Origin: Branchiostoma floridae
Taxonomy: Eukaryota > Chordata > Leptocardii > Amphioxiformes > Branchiostomatidae
DNA length: 64,000 nucleotides
NCBI RefSeq assembly: GCF_000003815.2
Contig: NC_049992.1
Coordinates: 17,099,780 to 17,163,779, forward strand
Direction: 5' to 3'
Part shown: positions 63,741 through 64,000 of the stretch, in pieces
How the letters are laid out: the number at the start of each line of letters is the position of its first letter
Numbering within the stretch: the first letter of the stretch is position 1
Program-made: the position numbers and the translations under genes
The notes under the pieces: generated by a model
The model's input: the letters and a program-made list of their open reading frames with translations, nothing else
Database searches by the model: none
What the model was told of the DNA's origin: nothing

Positions 63741-64000
63741 TTAACCCTGCTCTAATCACTTTAAATTGTGCATATTCAACATACTATTGGCCTTCCTCAA
63801 AGCTATTGTCAGATAGAAAATTCTGACTTGACTTTTCCTGTGTCAAAGTCCGCAACTGGAATGACCACAGTGATTGTATTTCAAAAGAAATCTGCCAGAG
63901 GGCCAAAACTTACAAACAAACATTAACAAACAAACACACATGTACCTGAAATCATATTACTTGGCAAAGGTGCAAAATAAATACAAAATACAAACAAATC
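63741..64000. other. Intron of the KDEL gene to window edge
   Basis: AT-rich, with an AAAC/ACAA-rich segment near 63912-63940. The next upstream JmjC exon was not found before the end. Confidence 0.5.

Overview
The window looks like nuclear DNA of an invertebrate chordate, most likely amphioxus (Branchiostoma). This is an inference. It rests on multi-exon genes with GT-AG introns, a DEATH-NACHT-LRR innate immune receptor (a family known to be expanded in amphioxus), Ig-superfamily membrane receptors, and a dense background of short inverted-repeat elements, tRNA-like SINEs, non-LTR retrotransposon tails and minisatellites. There are two 100-N assembly gaps (16679-16778 and 22897-22996). No rRNA, functional tRNA, CRISPR or prokaryotic-style operon was seen. 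Gene models were built by hand from open frames, splice signals and intron phase. In the three larger models every exon junction keeps the reading frame.

Layout. (1) 4859-13161, minus strand: nine exons of a type I membrane receptor with a cysteine-less V-type Ig domain, two C2/I-type Ig domains, a transmembrane helix and a cytoplasmic SH3 domain. The signal-peptide exon was not found. (2) 13.2-26.6 kb: repeat-rich DNA without a recognisable gene, including long hairpin elements, a TTAA-flanked element with an internal 707-bp tandem duplication, an element with 9-bp target duplications broken by a gap, and LINE 3-prime ends. (3) 26659-28957, minus strand: a tentative two-exon gene for a small secreted protein of about 155 residues that I do not recognise. 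(4) 31841-36885, plus strand: a complete six-exon NLR of 1112 residues (DEATH, NACHT, LRR, unique C-terminus). (5) 42545-63038 and running off the right edge, minus strand: thirteen exons encoding the last 1205 residues of a very unusual fusion: JmjC/cupin-8 oxygenase, aldo-keto reductase, second aldo-keto reductase, PQQ-type beta-propeller of about eight blades, and a C-terminal KDEL.

The last gene is the most striking object here. It combines an Fe(II)/2-oxoglutarate oxygenase with both Fe-ligand motifs, two reductases each with an intact Asp-Tyr-Lys-His tetrad, and a propeller, and it carries an endoplasmic-reticulum retrieval signal. Both reductase domains carry a cysteine pair in the same loop, as expected in an oxidising lumen. 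This suggests a multi-step ER-luminal redox enzyme whose substrate cannot be told from sequence. The Ig-SH3 receptor is the second unusual architecture. The introns of both genes contain tandem repeats that copy or abut splice sites: a 41-bp minisatellite beside the first visible JmjC exon, a 164-bp duplication carrying the donor of the transmembrane exon, and a mobile element ending about 10 bp from a propeller exon.
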